Source: Pseudomonadota bacterium (GTDB lineage Bacteria > Pseudomonadota > Alphaproteobacteria > Dongiales > Dongiaceae). From it: a DNA stretch of 64,000 bases. Both the position numbers and the translations under genes were made by a program. The first letter of the stretch is position 1. Every line of letters begins with the position of its first letter. The DNA is taken from positions 310,001 to 374,000 of the forward strand of contig JACPDN010000006.1 of assembly GCA_016183985.1 (NCBI GenBank). Reading direction: 5' to 3'. The notes below the pieces were generated by a model. That model was not told the DNA's origin and ran no database searches. It saw nothing but the letters and a program-made list of their open reading frames with translations. This document shows positions 54,355 through 63,393 of the stretch, in pieces.

Positions 54355-54393
54355 GGCTCCCGCATCGCCGTCCCGGTGCGGGAGCCTTCTTTC
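54355..54393 (+). terminator. Rho-independent terminator
   Basis: GGCTCCCGCA (54355-54364), 12-nt loop, TGCGGGAGCC (54377-54386), then TTCTTT. It serves the rightward secreted-protein gene and sits just beyond chaC's 3' end. Confidence 0.8.
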
Positions 54394-54400
54394 GGTCGAC

Positions 54401-55144
54401 TCACGGAGAAGGCCGCGCGCTGATGCGTTCGGCAACAAGACGCTGCAACAGCCACAGATGACGATCGTGAATGCCCTTGGCCTCGAGATGGGCGACGGTC
54501 TGATAAAGATACTCGGCGCACGACCCCCAATGGCCGCAGGCCGCCGAGAGGATGTCGGCGATCTCTTCCGGTGGCAGCTTTCCCAAATAGTTGGGTGACG
54601 TACGGTTCATGACGAAAGCGATCGCATCTACCGTCCCTTCCGGCGAGGCGACGCGCACCCAGTGCGGGCGGCAATTGGGCGGCTTCACCGTGAACTCGCG
54701 GCGAAAGAGCTTCTCGACATGGCCCGGCAGATTCTCGTCCGGCAGGCGATAGAGCATGCCGCTGCATTGTCCCCCACGATCCAGCGCCATCATCAGGCCG
54801 GGCTGGGCGCGTGTGCCGCGAAAGCGCTGTACGCGGAAGCAGAAGGCGCGATGATAGCCGAGCGCCGTGCCCCGCCTTTCATCGACATGGGGCACTTCCG
54901 GTTTCCAGATGAGCGAGCCATAGGCAAAGAGCCAGCACGGCCTGCCGGCAGCATGGCGCGCCAGCATTTCGGCCGTGATGGCCGCATAGTCCGCGTCGTC
55001 GTGATAGGCAAGGCTGGGATCCGGCCCCTCATCGGCAAGCGCCCTGTGGACACGAGCCACAAGCTCGGGCGTCAAATCCATCGACCGCGGCCCCGCCGCC
55101 TGCTGTGCCTTCCCGGTCACAGTCTTTGCACCGTCAAGATCCAT
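54401..55144 (-). CDS. chaC: Glutathione-specific gamma-glutamylcyclotransferase (ChaC family)
   Basis: 247 residues from ATG 55144; the frame extends to a TTG at 55195 and an inner ATG at 55081 is possible. CWLFAYGSLIWKPEVPHVDE (substrate-binding YGSL), YHRAFCFRVQRFRGT, GQCSGMLYRLPDENL and CGHWGSCAEYLYQTV match ChaC. It cleaves glutathione to 5-oxoproline and Cys-Gly. Confidence 0.9.
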   Translation of the reverse strand: MDLDGAKTVTGKAQQAAGPRSMDLTPELVARVHRALADEGPDPSLAYHDDADYAAITAEMLARHAAGRPCWLFAYGSLIWKPEVPHVDERRGTALGYHRAFCFRVQRFRGTRAQPGLMMALDRGGQCSGMLYRLPDENLPGHVEKLFRREFTVKPPNCRPHWVRVASPEGTVDAIAFVMNRTSPNYLGKLPPEEIADILSAACGHWGSCAEYLYQTVAHLEAKGIHDRHLWLLQRLVAERISARPSP

Positions 55145-55313
55145 TGCCGTTTGATATCGTGGGCCATTCGATTCTGTTGGGGGTGTCTCGCGCAAATAGC
55201 GGCAGCATCGTCAACTGCTCTCGGGTAGAAGGACAAGTGACGATTTCTCACGGCCGCAGTGAGCCGATGGCACATCTCGCGGCCTTTTCCGCTCTACATA
55301 TTCAGGATTTTCG

Positions 55314-55973
55314 ATGAAAGCCGCCTTGCTGTTCGACCTCGATGGAACCCTGGTCGACACCGATCACCTGCATCTCGACGCCTTCAACCTGCTCTTTGCC
55401 GAACACGGCTTCCAGGTCGACCGGCCGACCTATACCGCCAAGATCATGGGCAAGCCCAATACCGGCATCGCCGAAACCTTCCTGCCGCATCTGGCGCGCG
55501 ACGCAGCACTCGCATTGCTCGCCCGGAAGGAAGAGGCCTATCGCGGCATGGTTGGGGAACTTGCTCCCATCGACGGCTTGGCCGAGCTTCTCGACTGGGC
55601 CGACGCGCAAGGGATTCCCTGCGGCGTCGTCACCAACGCGCCACGCGCCAATGCCGAACTGGTGCTGAGCGGGCTGGGCCTCGCCCACCGCTTCAAGACG
55701 CTGGTGATCGGCGACGAGCTGGCACAGGCAAAACCCCACCCCCTGCCCTATCTCACCGGGCTGGAGCGCCTGGGAGCGCATCCCACGCGCTCGGTCGCCT
55801 TCGAGGACTCGCCCTCGGGCATGCAGGCGGCACTTGGCGCTGGCCTTGCCTTGGTGGGGCTCGCCACATCGCTGCCGCCGGAAACGATGCAGGACCATGG
55901 CGCCCATGTGGCCGTGAAGGATTACCGCGACAAGCGGGTCCGCGATCTCATCGCGCAACGCCTGGTTGCTTGA
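55314..55973 (+). CDS. HAD-superfamily phosphatase (subfamily IA)
   Basis: 219 residues. Motif I LLFDLDGTLVDTDH (nucleophile and acid/base Asp), motif II VVTNAPRAN, motif III AKPHPLPYL and motif IV VAFEDSPSG. Resembles beta-phosphoglucomutase or phosphoglycolate phosphatase. The tail overlaps the leftward LysR gene by 26 bp. Substrate unknown. Confidence 0.9.
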   Translation: MKAALLFDLDGTLVDTDHLHLDAFNLLFAEHGFQVDRPTYTAKIMGKPNTGIAETFLPHLARDAALALLARKEEAYRGMVGELAPIDGLAELLDWADAQGIPCGVVTNAPRANAELVLSGLGLAHRFKTLVIGDELAQAKPHPLPYLTGLERLGAHPTRSVAFEDSPSGMQAALGAGLALVGLATSLPPETMQDHGAHVAVKDYRDKRVRDLIAQRLVA

Positions 55974-56838
55974 GATCTGGCCGCTTAAGCGCAAGCTCGA
56001 TCAGTGCCGCCACCGTCCGACGACGGCTGCGGGGTTTGAGATAGGCGAGCATGTTGCGGTTGGAGCCGCGCAATTCGCGAATGGGAATGGCGGCGCTGCG
56101 CGGATCGTCATTCTTTTCGCGATCGAAGATGAAGCCGATGCCGATGCGGCGCGACACCGCCTCGATCATCGCCTCGCGGCTGCCGACGGTGAGTCCGGGA
56201 AAGAGGCTAAGCCGGCTTTTGCGCAATTGGCGCTCCAATGTGCGCTGGGTGTTTGAGCCGTGCTCGCGGAAGATCACTTTTTCCGCCGAGATCTCCTTGA
56301 GCGTGACCTCGCTGCGTTTGGCCAGCGCATGGCCGCGCGGCACCAGCAGCATCATGTCCTGAACGGCGATGGGGAGCACGCTCACGCGCGGATCTTCCGG
56401 CGGGTTGGCCAGCATCGCGATATCCGCCGCCGATTGCAGCAGTGCGTTCCAGGTCTCCGTCGCATTGCCGAGGATCAGTTCGACCGTGACGCCGGGATGG
56501 CGCTCGCGAAAGGCGGCGAGAAGATCGAGGGCAAGATGCGGTCCGTCAGCGGCAAAGCGCAGATGGCCGCGCTGCAGCTTCACCGAACTGCCTAGGAAAT
56601 CCTCGATCTCGGCCTCCAGGCCGAACATCTGCCGCGTCAGGGCAAAGAGGGCGTCGCCGTCACCTGTCAGCGTGACCGTAGCACCCCTCCGGGTGAGCAG
56701 ATCAATCCGGTAGGCGCGCTCAAGTGCTGCCACCTGCAGCGAAATGGCCGGCTGGGTGACGCCCAGCATCTCGGCCGCGCGGGAGAAGCTCCCCGACCGG
56801 GCCACGGCATCAAAGGCGCGCAACTGGCTGTAGCTCAT
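55948..56838 (-). CDS. LysR family regulator
   Basis: 296 residues. HTH SQLRAFDAVARSGSFSRAAE, LGVTQPAISLQVAALERA and effector domain with HLRFAADGPHLALDLLAAFR. It diverges from the ureidoglycolate-lyase-like gene, 108 bp away, and so probably regulates it and perhaps betC (inference). Confidence 0.88.
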   Translation of the reverse strand: MSYSQLRAFDAVARSGSFSRAAEMLGVTQPAISLQVAALERAYRIDLLTRRGATVTLTGDGDALFALTRQMFGLEAEIEDFLGSSVKLQRGHLRFAADGPHLALDLLAAFRERHPGVTVELILGNATETWNALLQSAADIAMLANPPEDPRVSVLPIAVQDMMLLVPRGHALAKRSEVTLKEISAEKVIFREHGSNTQRTLERQLRKSRLSLFPGLTVGSREAMIEAVSRRIGIGFIFDREKNDDPRSAAIPIRELRGSNRNMLAYLKPRSRRRTVAALIELALKRPDLKQPGVAR

Positions 56839-56945
56839 GATGATAGTATAAGTTCACCTAATATTAAATGCCAGGCGATAAAATTTGATTTATGAGAGCC
56901 AGCGCCGGAGACTGCAGGGCCAACATTCCCGCCGGAGGCCTGCTT

Positions 56946-57638
56946 ATGTCCGTCTCGCCCCCCATTCTCAAAGCGCCCAATCTGAAGCCACTGGCTTCGA
57001 CCATGCCGGACAAGCCCGTGCATCGCATCCCGCTCATCAAGGCGACACCGGAGAACCTGAAAGGCTACGGCGAGATCATCGAGCATGCCGATGCACGGAA
57101 GGTCGAGATCGTGCGCTGGCCGTCGCTCGGCTGGCGCCAGGTGGAGCCGGACACCGGCGACCAGGGCGGCACGACCGAGGGCCTCTTCCGCTTCCAATGG
57201 CATGGCGACGTGCTGCGCGCCCGCAACGAGGCCGTCGATGACGATTACGTGCTGGGCTGGACCTGCCAACCCAGCCAGGCACGCGAAGACCGGCAGACGA
57301 TTCCGCGTGATGAGTTGCTGCTATGGCGCTGCAATTACCATCCCGATGGCGGGCAGCTGTTCTTTCCGCTGGAGCCGGGACCGTTCGTCACCACCCTCGC
57401 CCTTCCCGGCGACGACATCACGCCGGAGAGCTTCGTGGCCTTCTATTCGGAAGGCGGCACGGGGCTCTATATCCATCCCGGCATCTGGCATGAGGCGCTC
57501 TGTCCGGTGAATGACAGCTTCCGCTTCTTCGGCCGCCAGGGAAAGGTGCACGCTCGGGTCGGCGCCGATTTCCCCAAGGAGTTCGGCTGCTACCTCTCCG
57601 TCTCCCTGCGCCGGGAGGATGTCCGCGACCGGCTCTAA
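56946..57638 (+). CDS. Ureidoglycolate lyase-like cupin protein
   Basis: 230 residues from ATG 56946, which has GGAGG eight bases upstream. IPLIKATPENLKGYGEIIEH at the N-terminus, and FVAFYSEGGTGLYIHPGIWH with ALCPVNDSFRFFGRQGK, follow the AllA-type cupin pattern. Longer than E. coli AllA by some 70 residues. No other allantoin genes are nearby, so the substrate may differ. Tail overlaps betC by 4 bp. Confidence 0.68.
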   Translation: MSVSPPILKAPNLKPLASTMPDKPVHRIPLIKATPENLKGYGEIIEHADARKVEIVRWPSLGWRQVEPDTGDQGGTTEGLFRFQWHGDVLRARNEAVDDDYVLGWTCQPSQAREDRQTIPRDELLLWRCNYHPDGGQLFFPLEPGPFVTTLALPGDDITPESFVAFYSEGGTGLYIHPGIWHEALCPVNDSFRFFGRQGKVHARVGADFPKEFGCYLSVSLRREDVRDRL

Positions 57639-59137
57639 ACGCGCCTTGGCAGGCGCAGGGCCGCATCCGGATCCGGCAGATCGACGCCCCAATTCCGGTA
57701 ATAAGTCGAGGCCGCTTCCTGGCGCGGCTCGAAATCCCAGGGGGCGAGCCGCCCCTTCACCAAGGCATCATGCACCAGCCGGCGTCGACGCTGGCTGGCC
57801 AACACCGCATCGCGGAGACCGGCAAAATTCCAACGTGCGTGAACATCCGCCGTGAATGCCGCAACCTCCGCGGCATGGGCCGGGTCGCCGGCAAGATTCT
57901 GCAGCTCCTGGGGATCGGCGGCAAGGTCATAGAGCGTCACACCGTCATCCGGCGCATAGGTGAATTTGCGTGCACCCCGGCGCAGCATCACCGCCGGCTG
58001 TTCATATCCTTCGCCCATATATTCGGCGGCGACCTCGCCTGCAGAGTGTCCCTTGCCGACCAGCGCCGGGAGCAGCGAGCGCCCGTCCTGTTGCAGACCG
58101 TCGAGGCCAATGCCCGCGAAATCGGCGAAAGTGGACATGAGATCGAGATGCGAGACAGCCGGCGCAATACGCGCCCCTTGCTGAATACCCGGGCCGGCAA
58201 AGACCAGCGGCACGCGGATCGCGCGATCGAAGAAGGTCATCTTGTACCACATGCCCCGCTCACCCAGCATGTCGCCGTGATCGGAGGTAACGATGACGAT
58301 GGTGTTGTCGCGCTGGTCGAGCGTTTCCAATGTTTCGATCAGGCGCCCGAGGAGGTCGTCGCAGTAAGAGATCATGCCGTAATAGGCATGCCGTGCTCGC
58401 CGTATCTGCTCGGGCGAAAGCGGAATCTCACCGCGGTCGTAGAGCTGGTACATGCGTCGTCCCGCCGGATCATCCTGCGGCGCCACCTGCGGCATGTCGA
58501 TCGCATCATGATCATAAAGATCCCAAAACCGCCGCAGGGCTTGATAGGGATCATGCGGATGCATGACGGAGAGGGTCAGCATGAAGGGCCGGCCATCCTT
58601 GGCGCCGGCGTGCTGATGCAGCCATTGCCGCGCCTTGAAGACTGCGTCCTCGTCATATTGGAGAGCGAGCGAATAGTCGCACGAACCCGCTTCGGCAACA
58701 CTCTGCAGCGTGTGATACCAGGGTTGGACGGCAGAGGCGTGATCCCAATCCGGCGTCCAGCCAAGGTCGGATGGCGAGAGGTCGGTCGTCAGCCGCTCCT
58801 CATACCCATGCAGCTGATCGGCACCGGTAAAATCCATCTTGCCGGACAGGCACGTGCGATAGCCGCCCTGGCGCAGCACATGCAGGAAAGTCGGCAGGCT
58901 CGACGGCAATTCGCTGGCATTGTCGAAGACGCCGAAGCGCGAGGGCAGCAACCCCGACAACATGCCGAAGCGCGACGGCGAACAGAGTGGTGCCGCGCAA
59001 TAGGCATTCTCGAACAATGTCCCGCGTGCCGCCAGCGCATCGAGATGCGGCGTTTTCACCAGGCGATGGCCATAGGCTGGCAGCGAGAGTGCTGCCAGCT
59101 GGTCGAACATGACGAACAGGATATTGGGCCGGGACAT
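57635..59137 (-). CDS. betC: Choline-sulfatase BetC
   Basis: 500 residues. FGly motif C52 in LCSPSRFGML, metal-binding NILFVMFDQLAALSL and TSDHGDMLGERGMWYK. The C-terminus (LASQRRRRLVHDALVKGRLA, PWDFEPRQEA) is the extension specific to choline sulfatases. It releases choline and sulfate from choline-O-sulfate. A signal peptide is absent, consistent with a cytoplasmic enzyme. Maturation needs a formylglycine-forming enzyme, not in the window. Confidence 0.9.
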   Translation of the reverse strand: MSRPNILFVMFDQLAALSLPAYGHRLVKTPHLDALAARGTLFENAYCAAPLCSPSRFGMLSGLLPSRFGVFDNASELPSSLPTFLHVLRQGGYRTCLSGKMDFTGADQLHGYEERLTTDLSPSDLGWTPDWDHASAVQPWYHTLQSVAEAGSCDYSLALQYDEDAVFKARQWLHQHAGAKDGRPFMLTLSVMHPHDPYQALRRFWDLYDHDAIDMPQVAPQDDPAGRRMYQLYDRGEIPLSPEQIRRARHAYYGMISYCDDLLGRLIETLETLDQRDNTIVIVTSDHGDMLGERGMWYKMTFFDRAIRVPLVFAGPGIQQGARIAPAVSHLDLMSTFADFAGIGLDGLQQDGRSLLPALVGKGHSAGEVAAEYMGEGYEQPAVMLRRGARKFTYAPDDGVTLYDLAADPQELQNLAGDPAHAAEVAAFTADVHARWNFAGLRDAVLASQRRRRLVHDALVKGRLAPWDFEPRQEAASTYYRNWGVDLPDPDAALRLPRRV

Positions 59138-59149
59138 TGGCGCGCCGCG

Positions 59150-59398
59150 TCAGGAGCGAATGCGGCGATAGATGAAGAGCAGCAGCAGCGACCCGATCAC
59201 GGCAATAATGAAGCTCTTGATATCGAATCCCGTTATGTCGCCGAGACCGAACATTGTGGCGAGCCAGCCGCCGAGCATGGCGCCGACGATGCCGATAATC
59301 GTGGTGATGATAAACCCGCCCGGATCGCGGCCTGGCATGATCCATTTGGCGACGATGCCGGCAATGAGCCCGAAAACAATCCAACTGATCCACCCCAT
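59150..59398 (-). CDS. GlsB/YeaQ/YmgE family stress membrane protein
   Basis: 82 residues from ATG 59398, with GGAGG six bases upstream. WISWIVFGLIAGIVAKWIMP, GRDPGGFIITTIIGIVGAML and GGWLATMFGLG are the family pattern with three membrane segments. Stress-linked in other bacteria. Confidence 0.92.
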   Translation of the reverse strand: MGWISWIVFGLIAGIVAKWIMPGRDPGGFIITTIIGIVGAMLGGWLATMFGLGDITGFDIKSFIIAVIGSLLLLFIYRRIRS

Positions 59399-59652
59399 GA
59401 CAAACCTCCGACAATGATGGCGCGCAGACACTAGCGAAATTTCGGACATTCCGCCACCGGTGACATGATCGTGAAAAAGCAAATCTCTGCTCACATTCTT
59501 GTCACCGACATCATGGAACGATCTTAGTCCGTTGCCATTTTTTCAATGAGCAGACGCGCTTTGGCGCGCCCCCGCCATGGAGCCATCGCCATGGAATCAT
59601 CACTGGGCCATTGAATCTTCACTGGGATCATTACTGAACGAGGAGAGAGGTC

Positions 59653-60231
59653 ATGATGAAGCGCATACTGTTAGCGGCCACCGTGGCGTCCCTGCCGATG
59701 GGGTACGCCCTCAGCCTTCCGGCATTGGCCGAAGATACGTCGACCACGCCACCGGCAGCACCCGCGCCGGCGGATCAGGGCGCAACGCAGGGCGGTGTCG
59801 GCAGCATCGCGGCAGAGCCACCGGCAACACCGCCTCCGGCGGAGGCCGTCATTCCTGCGCAGCGCGCAAATGAAGTACGCGCCGAGGCTTTGATTGGCAC
59901 CACGGTCTTCAGTCCGGAAGGCGAGAAGGTTGGGACCGTAAAGGACATTCTGTTCGACACCAGCGGCAAGGCCACGGGCCTGGTGCTGTCAGTCGGCGGC
60001 ATCATGGGTCTCGGCGCAAAGTCCGTCGGCTTGACCTGGGATGAGGTTGACGTGCAACCCGAGCCCAAGCTCCTGCAGGTGAAGTACACGGAGGATCAGC
60101 TGGAAGCTGCGCCGACTTTCAAGACCCAGGAGGCACAGCAGGCGGAATCCGACGCGCAGAAGATCCAGTCGGAACAGCCAGCCCAGCCGCCGGCACCGGC
60201 CACCACACCGGCACCGGCAACGACCGAGTAA
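59653..60231 (+). CDS. Exported PRC-barrel protein
   Basis: 192 residues. Signal peptide (KRILLAATVASLPMGYALSL, cut near ALA), Pro/Ala linker, PRC-barrel at about 75-145 (EALIGTTVFSPEGEKVGTVK, DILFDTSGKATGLVLSVGG) and a Pro/Ala/Gln tail. GGAGAGAGG precedes the start. Imperfect direct repeats of AATCWTCACTGGG lie just upstream (about 59590-59626). Role unknown. Confidence 0.85.
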   Translation: MMKRILLAATVASLPMGYALSLPALAEDTSTTPPAAPAPADQGATQGGVGSIAAEPPATPPPAEAVIPAQRANEVRAEALIGTTVFSPEGEKVGTVKDILFDTSGKATGLVLSVGGIMGLGAKSVGLTWDEVDVQPEPKLLQVKYTEDQLEAAPTFKTQEAQQAESDAQKIQSEQPAQPPAPATTPAPATTE

Positions 60232-60249
60232 CCGACAAGAAATTTCTAG

Positions 60250-61635
60250 TTAGAGCGTGAGGGATCCCGGCGCCGGCCGGGATCCTTCTTTATCGTGCAA
60301 TGCGTGCAATGTCCGCACTGCCGGGAACGTAATGATCACCGTTGTTCCTTGGTTCGGAAGCGAGCTGACGGCGATCTGCCCGCCATGCGCTTCCACCAGT
60401 TTCTTGGTGATGGCAAGGCCCAGCCCCGTGCCGCCATATCGGCGCGAGATTTTGGCATCGACCTGATAGAAGGGCTGGAACAGCTTCTCGAGGGACGCGG
60501 CCTGAATGCCGATTCCGCTGTCGCTCACTGCAATCTCGATCCCGCCATGCTGATTGAGACGCGCCGAGATTCGAGCGATGCCGCCATCCGGCGTGAATTT
60601 CACCGCGTTGGATAGAAGATTGAGGACAATCTGCTTCAAGGCGCGCTCGCCGCCCATCAACGGCGGCAGCGATTGTGCGATCTCAGTCTTTAACGTCACC
60701 CCACCCTCCGCCGCCTTCTGCTCCACCAAACGGCGGCTGCTGGCGATGATGGCGGGTACATCGAGCTCGCGCTCCTCGAGGTCGACGCGGCCGGATTCGA
60801 GCTTGGCCATGTCCAGGATGTCATTGATGAGCTGCAGCAACAGGTAGCCGCTGTCGTAGATGTCGGTCGCGTAGCGGCGTGTCGCTTCCATGTCGATCGC
60901 CAAGCGCTGATCGCGAATGACTTCGGCAAAGCCCAGGATCGCATTGAGTGGCGTCCGCAGTTCATGGCTCATATTGGCCAGGAATTCCGACTTGGAACGA
61001 TTGGCAAGCTCGGCATCGTTCTTTGCCGTAATCAGATCGCCTTCAAAACGGCGTAGCTCGGTAATGTCGAAACCGATGCAGACCAGAAGCGAGATACGCC
61101 CCTTCGGATCCTTGAGAGCAACGTTGGACCAGCGCAGCAGACGCCGCTCCCCGGAACGATGCACCCAGTAATTCTCATTGATGATCGGATACTCATCTGC
61201 ATGGCGGCCGCTGACGATCTCAAGAACGCGTTCATAATCGGTATCGGGCAGTATATGGCGCCACGTTTCCGGCTCGAGCAGCTCCGCCTCGCTGAAGCCG
61301 GAGAATATCTCCGCCCCTTTATTGGCGCGGAGCAGGCGTCCTGTTGCGTCGTAAACCGTGATCGCCGCGTCGACGGAATCAAGGATCAAGGAAACGAAGG
61401 CCTCGGCATAGACCGGCTCAGGCGCCCGGCTGCGCTGGGCATGCCAGGCCAGAGCGAGATTGCAGAGGATGACGAGCCCGGCGATGCCACTGAGCACGCG
61501 CAGATTGCCGGTCTCCAACGCGAATAGCCCGCCGACGACGACGAGACCGCCCAGATTGAGCGCAAAACCCAAGGCCGCGCCAAGGTCACGCCGCAATTGC
61601 CCTTTGTCTTCCCCGGTCTTCGATCTCTGCGTCAC
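60250..61635 (-). CDS. PAS-domain membrane sensor histidine kinase
   Basis: 461 residues from GTG 61635; a GTG at 61689 is the longer alternative. Two membrane segments (about 20-65), a PAS domain with PAC (about 80-205), HisKA (FLANMSHELRTPLNAILGFA) and HATPase (NLLSNAVKFTPDGG, DSGIGI, YGGTGLGLAITKKL). No response regulator adjoins. The fold resembles PleC/DivJ-type kinases in general design, but assignment is not possible. Confidence 0.9.
   Translation of the reverse strand: MTQRSKTGEDKGQLRRDLGAALGFALNLGGLVVVGGLFALETGNLRVLSGIAGLVILCNLALAWHAQRSRAPEPVYAEAFVSLILDSVDAAITVYDATGRLLRANKGAEIFSGFSEAELLEPETWRHILPDTDYERVLEIVSGRHADEYPIINENYWVHRSGERRLLRWSNVALKDPKGRISLLVCIGFDITELRRFEGDLITAKNDAELANRSKSEFLANMSHELRTPLNAILGFAEVIRDQRLAIDMEATRRYATDIYDSGYLLLQLINDILDMAKLESGRVDLEERELDVPAIIASSRRLVEQKAAEGGVTLKTEIAQSLPPLMGGERALKQIVLNLLSNAVKFTPDGGIARISARLNQHGGIEIAVSDSGIGIQAASLEKLFQPFYQVDAKISRRYGGTGLGLAITKKLVEAHGGQIAVSSLPNQGTTVIITFPAVRTLHALHDKEGSRPAPGSLTL
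60262..60292. terminator. Hairpin terminator between convergent genes
   Basis: GGATCCCGGC (60262-60271), 4-nt loop, GCCGGGATCC (60276-60285), then TTCTTTA. It terminates the PRC-barrel gene; it overlaps the last codons of the convergent histidine kinase. Confidence 0.8.
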
Positions 61636-61785
61636 GCGACCGCCGCCCGTTGCCCTTCCCCGTGTCGGCAGCCGGCACCAAGGCCGCACGTCACTACTGG
61701 CCGCGAGTGTCCGGCAGATCGATTAACAAAACCTTCACAGGACCGGATTATCGAGCACGCGACGCAACTTAGGTTGCGTTAGCGC

Positions 61786-62559
61786 TTATTTGTGGTGCGC
61801 CGTCTGCAGGAAGCCGCGCAGGCGCTCCGAGCGCGGGTTGGCAAACACCTCTTTGGGGTTGCCCTCTTCCTCGATCCGCCCCTGGTGCAGGAAGATCACC
61901 TTATTGGCGACCTCGCGCGCAAAGGCCATTTCGTGCGTCACCACCAACATGGTGCGCCCTTCTTCAGCCAGCTGCCGCATGACGCGCAGGACTTCGCCGA
62001 CGAGTTCGGGATCCAGCGCCGATGTGGGCTCGTCGAACAGCATCACCTTGGGTTCCATGGCAAGCGCGCGCGCGATGGCAGCACGCTGCTGCTGGCCGCC
62101 GGAAAGATGGCTGGGATAATGGTTGCGCTTGTCGGCGATGCCGACCTTGGCCAGCAGTTTTTCGGCCCGCTCGATCGCATCCTTCTTCGGCAGCTTCAGC
62201 ACATGCACTGGCGCCTCGATGACGTTTTCAAGAATCGTCATATGCGACCACAGATTGAAACTCTGAAACACCATGCCGAGCGTGGAGCGGATGCGGTCAA
62301 CCTGCTTCCAATCCTCGGGCGTGGCATGACCGTTCTTCAGCGCTCGCATGCGAATGAGTTCGCCGCTGACGGTGACTTTGCCGGAATCGGGCGTTTCCAG
62401 GAGGTTGATACAGCGCAACAGGGTGCTTTTGCCCGATCCCGACGAGCCGATCATGGCGATCACATCGCCTGTATGGGCAGTGACCGAGACCCCTTTCAGA
62501 ACCTCAAGCTCGCCGAATCGTTTGTGCAAATCTTCAACTTGAAGCGCATCTTGCGCCAT
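61786..62559 (-). CDS. Polar amino-acid ABC transporter ATP-binding protein (HisP/GlnQ type)
   Basis: 257 residues from ATG 62559, preceded by a G-run RBS; the open frame further upstream lacks ABC homology. Walker [14 protein letters not shown], signature [17 protein letters not shown], Walker [15 protein letters not shown] and H-loop [12 protein letters not shown]. The RMRALKNG region resembles HisP/OccP. Permease and binding-protein genes are not in the window. Confidence 0.93.
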   Translation of the reverse strand: MAQDALQVEDLHKRFGELEVLKGVSVTAHTGDVIAMIGSSGSGKSTLLRCINLLETPDSGKVTVSGELIRMRALKNGHATPEDWKQVDRIRSTLGMVFQSFNLWSHMTILENVIEAPVHVLKLPKKDAIERAEKLLAKVGIADKRNHYPSHLSGGQQQRAAIARALAMEPKVMLFDEPTSALDPELVGEVLRVMRQLAEEGRTMLVVTHEMAFAREVANKVIFLHQGRIEEEGNPKEVFANPRSERLRGFLQTAHHK

Positions 62560-62781
62560 TTTAGCCCCCTTGCCCTGTCGCTTCCGTGGCCGGCCGGTCT
62601 TGGAAAGAGCCGCCTTCGCCCAATATTTTGCTGAGTTAAACCCACTTTCCGGCGGATCGCCAAGGAAAATCGCCGTCCGACAGACGCCCCTCTGCTGGCG
62701 GCAGCAGGCATTTGACGCGGCCCCCCGCCTTCGGCCAAAGTCCGAAAATCCATATCGGCAACTGAATCGGGAAAAACCCAG

Positions 62782-63336
62782 ATGAAGACCTTGGTCAACG
62801 GCACCAGGCAAAAAATCATCTACTTCAGCACCCTGACTGGCCTATGCCTCGGCTTCGCTTTTCTGGAAGCAAGTGCAGGTTATGCGGCCGACAACGAGGT
62901 CGAATGCAACTCGATCAAAATCAAGATGCAGGATGCGGGCTACGATACGATCTGCGGGGATGAGAGCGGCGCGGACGTCACGGTCGAAACCTTGGAAGCC
63001 AACTCCGCAGACGGCAGCCATTTTCTGGTAGTGGCCGACCTCCATACCAATTACGGCTATATTTTCAACACGCGGGGCCTGCGCGAATCCCTTGGCGACA
63101 TGTTTTCGGAGCTGGCTTTCGAGCATTGGCGCGGGGGTAATGGTGAGCAGGGCCTCACCACCTCGGAATTCGACAGCGAATATAAGACTGTCCCCTCCGC
63201 CTGTGTCGGCTTTCAGAAATACGCCTCGCGCGAGCAATGGGGCGGCTGGCGGCGCCATATCGTTGGCTTCGGCTGCAGCCGGACCGGCAACCGCGAAGAT
63301 GTCTACAAGGCTCTGAAGCTGATCGATTTCCCCTAA
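62782..63336 (+). CDS. Exported protein of unknown function
   Basis: 184 residues. Signal peptide ([20 protein letters not shown], cut near GYAAD), then a domain with four Cys (VECNSI, TICGDES, SACVGF, FGCSRTG) that could form two disulfides. No recognised family; RBS weak. Confidence 0.65.
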   Translation: MKTLVNGTRQKIIYFSTLTGLCLGFAFLEASAGYAADNEVECNSIKIKMQDAGYDTICGDESGADVTVETLEANSADGSHFLVVADLHTNYGYIFNTRGLRESLGDMFSELAFEHWRGGNGEQGLTTSEFDSEYKTVPSACVGFQKYASREQWGGWRRHIVGFGCSRTGNREDVYKALKLIDFP

Positions 63337-63393
63337 TCGCAGATCGGGGCCGGTTGGCTTTCTTCGCCGGCCCTCGCCTGCTAAATTGTCGAC

